This document shows positions 60,059-64,000 of a DNA stretch of 64,000 nucleotides, one piece after another (the first letter of the stretch is position 1; the number at the start of each line of letters is the position of its first letter). A model generated the notes under the pieces. That model searched no databases and was not told the DNA's origin. It worked only from the letters and a program-made list of their open reading frames with translations. A program made the translations under genes and the position numbers. This DNA is from Panopea generosa (lineage: Eukaryota > Mollusca > Bivalvia > Adapedonta > Hiatellidae). The stretch is taken from assembly GCA_029582155.1 (NCBI GenBank), contig CM055898.1, positions 30,569,745 to 30,633,744 on the forward strand. Direction: 5' to 3'.

Positions 60059-61167
60059 GTCAGGCTAGCAGAATAGCAGAACTAAAAGTCATTCTGCTTG
60101 TCTGCTGTTCTACTGCCAAAATAGACAAAAATCATTCTGCTAATCTGCTTACTTGACCATCGTTAGATTGAATAAAAGTATAAAGTTATAAAACCTTGTC
60201 GTTCTTGTCGTTATCGGATGTTAATAATACGGCTTATATAAAAATTACGTGAAAATGCAATTACGTTATTATCATAATTATACTTGTTATATAGGCCAAT
60301 AACTGTGTGAGAGAAAAATAACGCCACATGTATATATATATAAGAAATATATTAGATATATAAGTAATATATCGATGATGTAAGATTACTATATTTATAT
60401 AAACATTTGTATAAACAAAATGGTTTAGATAACCATATCTCGCTCATCGGCGGCATAGCGAGCTCATTTGGAAAGTGAGTACGGTTTATTTATACGTCCA
60501 TTTTAAAGAAATGGCATTGTGTCCGTCATTTCATCCGTCCGTCTGTTAACATTTTCGTTGTTCTTAATTTAAAGTATGTATGTCAAATATACAACTTTAC
60601 ACAAATACATTCTACCACATGTTGAAGAACACACTATTTGATTTTTGTAAATTAAAGATAATTATAGTTATCGTAATTTATATAATATACTTTTACTGAA
60701 ACCAGCCAAAGCCGGGATAATGCGTATATATATAGATAAAAACACGAGTGAGAAGTACAAGTACAACATTAGAAATAAACTAATTCAATACTGTAACTAA
60801 TAGCCCGGAGAATAGCATACGTTCTCGCTATCGTCGGCATTCATCAAATACTTGAACATGGAAATATAAATACTTAATGTCGCTCGAAATTGAACTTGCA
60901 TAAAAATAAAATATATTAGTATATAACGTAGGTTTGGTATGAAACTTTTGACAGGAATGGCTTTCTATGTGATTTATGTTGATCTGGCGATATTCATTTC
61001 GGTACAGTGTGTGGTCAATCGATTTACAAATGTACATGATTAAGATGAAAAATGAAAATGATAAAAATATTGTACAGTCTGTTGTGTTTGTGTTTATATA
61101 AAAGCTGAATCTCATAGAAAATATTCGTGATTATTTTTAAGTAAACTCAAGGAAACATTATCCGAAG
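60059..61167. other. No gene; AGCAGAAT words at the left end
   Basis: From 60066 to 60155, AGCAGAAT and its complement ATTCTGCT alternate, which could form small hairpins. Beyond that the sequence is AT-rich with short TA runs and no supported open frame. Confidence 0.45.
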
Positions 61168-61400
61168 GATTGGTTAGCTCAGTCGGTAGCACGTCTGATT
61201 ATCAACCCATCCTTCGAATCCCAACCTGGCCAGAGTCTCCGTAATGAAATACGACGATGCGTCTCATTACCATTAGTCTCTCACCGCTGATTCAAGTGGG
61301 GAAGTTATCAGCTTCTTTTGGAGATGGGGTGTGCTGACTAACCTTCCTGGATCCCAGAAAGGAGTGGTTAGGTTACATGCCATCGATATTATAAAAATGA
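61168..61400 (+). mobile_element. tRNA-derived SINE, family A, most complete copy
   Basis: The head has TTGGTTAGCTCAGTCGGTAG (A box) and CCTTCGAATCCCAACCTGG (B box). It continues with AGAGTCTCCGTAATGA, CTCTCACCGCTGATTCAAGT, GGGGAAGTTATCAGCTTC, CCTTCCTGGATCCCAG and GAGTGGTTAGGTTACATG. Boxes and spacing match a tRNA-like Pol III promoter. The head has lost the pairing needed for a tRNA. Confidence 0.8.
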
Positions 61401-62709
61401 TGTCAAATAGTCGGCCAACCAGTTAATCAATAGACGGTCCCGTTTGTTTTAATATAGATCATGGAAGACGAAAAAAGTGGACGAAAAAGTGTTGAGGACA
61501 TCAGATGTTGTTGTTGTTTTTTTCATCTCACCTATTTTTGACGTAGTAGAACGGGTGGAAACGAGAGAAAAATGAAAATAACCAGACTGCCAATATTTAG
61601 ATAAATGTTTCTCTAAGATTTAAAACATATTTAGCTGCTATTGAAGTAAACACCCGTGTGTTTTTGTTTTGTACGAAACAAGCACATGCGTACGGACACA
61701 CGAACACATAAATAATAATTATAATGTAAATTCTTAAAAATTGAACAAATACAAACATTCAAAAATCATAACTACCTTTAAATAAATCAAAACAACTGTA
61801 AGACTAAGCATGCAGTTAGAAGTAATGTTGATGTTCCCTTTTCGCCTTCGATATTTAAGTACATAACTCTTCATTATAAGAGGCTGAGATGGTAACTTTA
61901 TGTTAGTGTTAATCAAACTAATATCAAACAAACTTCAGCCTGCCGCCGGACTTCCGTATTCGTGAAACTCAACGATTCTGTTTTAATAACGACATTGGGG
62001 CACGATGATGTCATATCTCATATATGTTAAATAAAACCCATCCTATCCAAACAGATAGGAGACTACCCACTATTCCCCAATATACCCAAATCACAATTTA
62101 AATTAATGTATGGAATTTCGCCTTTTCATTAAGGTAAGTATTTCTATGTAATAATGGTCACCTCGGGGGGCATTCCGCTCCACATACCGTATAATCAGGC
62201 TTATTTAGTATCATCTACCCCACCCACAATATTTTACCACCCGACAGATAAAGCCCAAATTATAGGGAGCATGGATACTTGGGATTTGAAACTTACTCGT
62301 TGGGTAGGCTATAAACATTGGTTAATTTTATATGTGAGGTAGAAACTCGCACCAGCGCGAGTTTTATTGGGCTATTAGGACCTGTGTTACCGTGCATACG
62401 TAGTTGAATGACATGAATTTCGAGATTTCATTTCAAAGCGTTTCTAAATACGGACTTGAGTTAGAATAAGGATAAAAATAACCACTTTTCAATATCCCCA
62501 AAAGAAGTACAAATGTATTTCTGTACTTATTTGATACTCTCACTTCTATTTGCATTCTTAATTTTAAAGTTTAAAGTCGTGATTATTTTTGCATAAAGAA
62601 AGTTTAATGAATAAAATATTTTAGAATATTAAATTTGAATGTGATGTAGTGAACACTTACGGATGGACCGTGTTTGCCTTTTTTTTATTCAGGTGTTACT
62701 TTTGTGCTG

Positions 62710-62712
<3 letters not shown>
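61401..62712. other. No gene recognised; one GC-rich hairpin
   Basis: Contains the hairpin AAACTCGC/GCGAGTTT (62344-62365) followed by TTATTGGG, and a consensus-like splice donor AAGGTAAGTA at 62129-62138 with no supporting exon. A 62-codon frame (62154-62342) has no recognised domain. Confidence 0.4.

Positions 62713-62749
<37 letters not shown>
62713..62749. repeat. (TA)n microsatellite
   Basis: About 18 TA units. Confidence 0.96.
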
Positions 62750-62752
<3 letters not shown>

Positions 62753-63262
62753 GTGTCAACAAATTTGCAATAAAATACTAGAATATTAAATAAAGTTATG
62801 TTTAATCTATATCTGCATCGACAACAATTACTTATTACGAAATAATATATGCATGTCCAGTTCATATTCTATGTGTATATCAAGTTTCTTATATATTTCA
62901 TTTTTTAATGCAGAGGTAGGTATATATATAAGTAAATATATACACTTATACACTGGTGGATTTAAAGTAAATAATGGCTCCGTACCGCTGATATTTCTTG
63001 ATTTTTTAAAAAGGTACCTTTCTTTTAGTGACGATAAATCACGGGACCTCCGCATTACCGCCCGGGTTGAAAAAGTGCGCATTGGACACCCCCACTCGCG
63101 ACTGGAAATCTTGCACAAACCTATAGGCCCATAGATAGGCCTATGCATGCAGATATATTGTTCATAAATGTATATATCACGCGGAAATAGATCTTGAATG
63201 ATGTATAGATAGTGTTTTAATAATCACATGGATTCTAATTTGCTAGACATCTTTAAATTTTC
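62750..63262. other. No gene recognised
   Basis: Overlapping open frames on both strands (62828-63148) have no recognisable domain. Confidence 0.45.
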
Positions 63263-63583
63263 AGTGTGTTTCCTCATTTTTGATTAAATAGACGAGGCCC
63301 GGAAACCCCCGTTCCGTTTTATAGATCCGCCAGTGAAATACATACTGGTAGACTTTAGTCCGAGTCAATATCATTTGACAACTGTTTCTAGTGTTCAGTG
63401 CCTTTCCTGGACGGGGCCCTGAACCCCTGTTCCCTCTTCCAGATCTGCCAGAGAACTAAATAGATCTAGTCCGATTCGATTTTCAGTGTCTTTCCTTATT
63501 AAACGGACGCGGCCCTGAACCCATGTTTCCTCTTCCAGATCCACAGCCAGTGAAATAGACTAGCCCAATTCAATATCATATAT
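63263..63583. repeat. Degenerate tandem repeat, 3 copies of about 90-130 bp
   Basis: TTCAGTGTSTTTCCT starts copies near 63263, 63394 and 63482. Each continues with ACGNGGCCCTGAACCCC, then TTCCAGATCYGCCAG, AATAGA and AGTCCGATTC. The first copy is longest. Confidence 0.85.
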
Positions 63584-63788
63584 ATTAGCTTGACAAGACT
63601 CTTATAGAAAAAAAGATTATAATGTTTAGGGGTTGGTGTTGTGAAATAATGGATCCAGATTCACGCGGGTTTTTAAGTTTTAAACTGTTTCGCTCGCAGG
63701 CGTAAAGGGAAGTAAATCTGTTCACATACTTAAAAAATCGATATTTACTCGTATACTGACTGCTTAACTGCAAAGGTCTATTACAAGT

Positions 63789-63861
63789 GGGGAATTAGCT
63801 CAAGTGGTAGAGCGCTCGCTTAGCATGTGAGAGGTACCGGGATCGATACCCGGATTCTCCA
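63789..63861 (+). tRNA. tRNA-Ala (AGC)
   Basis: A 73-nt cloverleaf. Acceptor GGGGAAT pairs with ATTCTCC (one G-U), with discriminator A. The D arm is GCTC/GAGC. The anticodon stem CTCGC/GTGAG carries the loop TTAGCAT with anticodon AGC at 63822-63824, and the T stem CCGGG/CCCGG carries loop ATCGATA. The T loop begins ATCG where TTCG is usual, so the B box (GGATCGATACC) departs slightly from consensus but is within the range seen in functional genes. No intron. A T run at 63866-63872 would terminate transcription. AGC (inosine after editing) reads GCT, GCC and GCA alanine codons. It is probably a real gene, though the T-loop change leaves some room for a pseudogene. Confidence 0.92.
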
Positions 63862-63865
63862 AATA

Positions 63866-63872
63866 TTTTTTT
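63866..63872 (+). terminator. Pol III T-run terminator of tRNA-Ala
   Basis: Seven T begin four bases after the mature tRNA end, and more T runs follow. Confidence 0.8.
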
Positions 63873-63966
63873 CATATTTTTTTCTCCTTTTTTTCATATA
63901 TTTTTTTCTCCTTTTTTTATATTTTTTTCTCCCTTTTTATTGTTTTTACTGAAATTTTTTTTTGTA
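63873..63966. repeat. T-rich tandem repeat (TTTTTTTCTCC-type)
   Basis: Three to four units of ATATTTTTTTCTCC followed by TTTTTTTCAT occur, with period about 28-30, directly downstream of the tRNA-Ala gene. Confidence 0.85.
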
Positions 63967-64000
63967 TGGATTCACATTATTTTACAAGAATGTTAGTTGT

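Noticed and set aside
61168..61240. Functional tRNA gene
   Set aside because: A and B boxes are present, but the acceptor and anticodon arms do not pair and a long SINE body follows.
62344..62365. Rho-independent terminator or histone 3' stem-loop
   Set aside because: The hairpin is followed by TTATTGGG, not a T run, and does not match the histone stem-loop. The host is eukaryotic and no gene precedes it.

Overview
This window reads as gene-poor, repeat-dominated DNA from an animal nucleus. I infer a marine invertebrate and probably a mollusc (possibly a bivalve). The reasons are two LINE 3'-end relics of the kind common in such genomes, several tRNA-derived SINE copies that share one core domain, many tri- and tetranucleotide microsatellites, and canonical eukaryotic tRNA genes with T-run terminators. 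The species assignment is inference. I found no intact protein-coding gene. Nearly all longer open frames are by-products of tandem repeats, some of which have a period divisible by three (21, 33 or 42 bp) and so stay open in several frames.

Layout. 1-4730: a 52-bp tandem repeat at the left edge, two SINE-like copies, and an inverted pair of dispersed repeats near 0.95 and 3.85 kb. 4731-14442: about 8.5 kb of a 25-bp satellite with nested recent duplications (516 bp and 1070 bp higher-order units), interrupted at 5150-6370 by a foldback element built as a palindrome of palindromes. 14443-17196: ATTT and ATT simple repeats around a LINE 3' end. 17.2-20 kb: a small inverted-repeat element, two identical tRNA-Asn genes, GA-rich repeats and a 470-bp element with 11-bp terminal inverted repeats. 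23-27 kb: a second palindromic tandem-repeat element (32-bp unit) and a 2.4-kb array of a 33-bp unit. 29-36 kb: many minisatellites and microsatellites. 37-41 kb: a piggyBac-type MITE with TTAA target duplication, a 67-bp array between direct repeats, and SINEs. 41.5-51.8 kb: the most unique-looking part, with a GATA-motif cluster, a compound tetranucleotide array and a LINE relic. 52-53.3 kb: reverse-transcriptase remnants. 54.4-55.2 kb: a long ACT array. 55.5-64 kb: SINEs and short minisatellites, ending in a tRNA-Ala gene.

The only genes I expect to be functional are the three tRNAs. The rest is best read as a record of transposition, target-primed insertion, slippage and unequal exchange. 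The most unusual feature is a class of palindromic elements made of short tandem arrays facing each other (5.15-6.37 kb and 23.2-23.5 kb), with related one-sided arrays elsewhere (30.3 kb and 19.1 kb).
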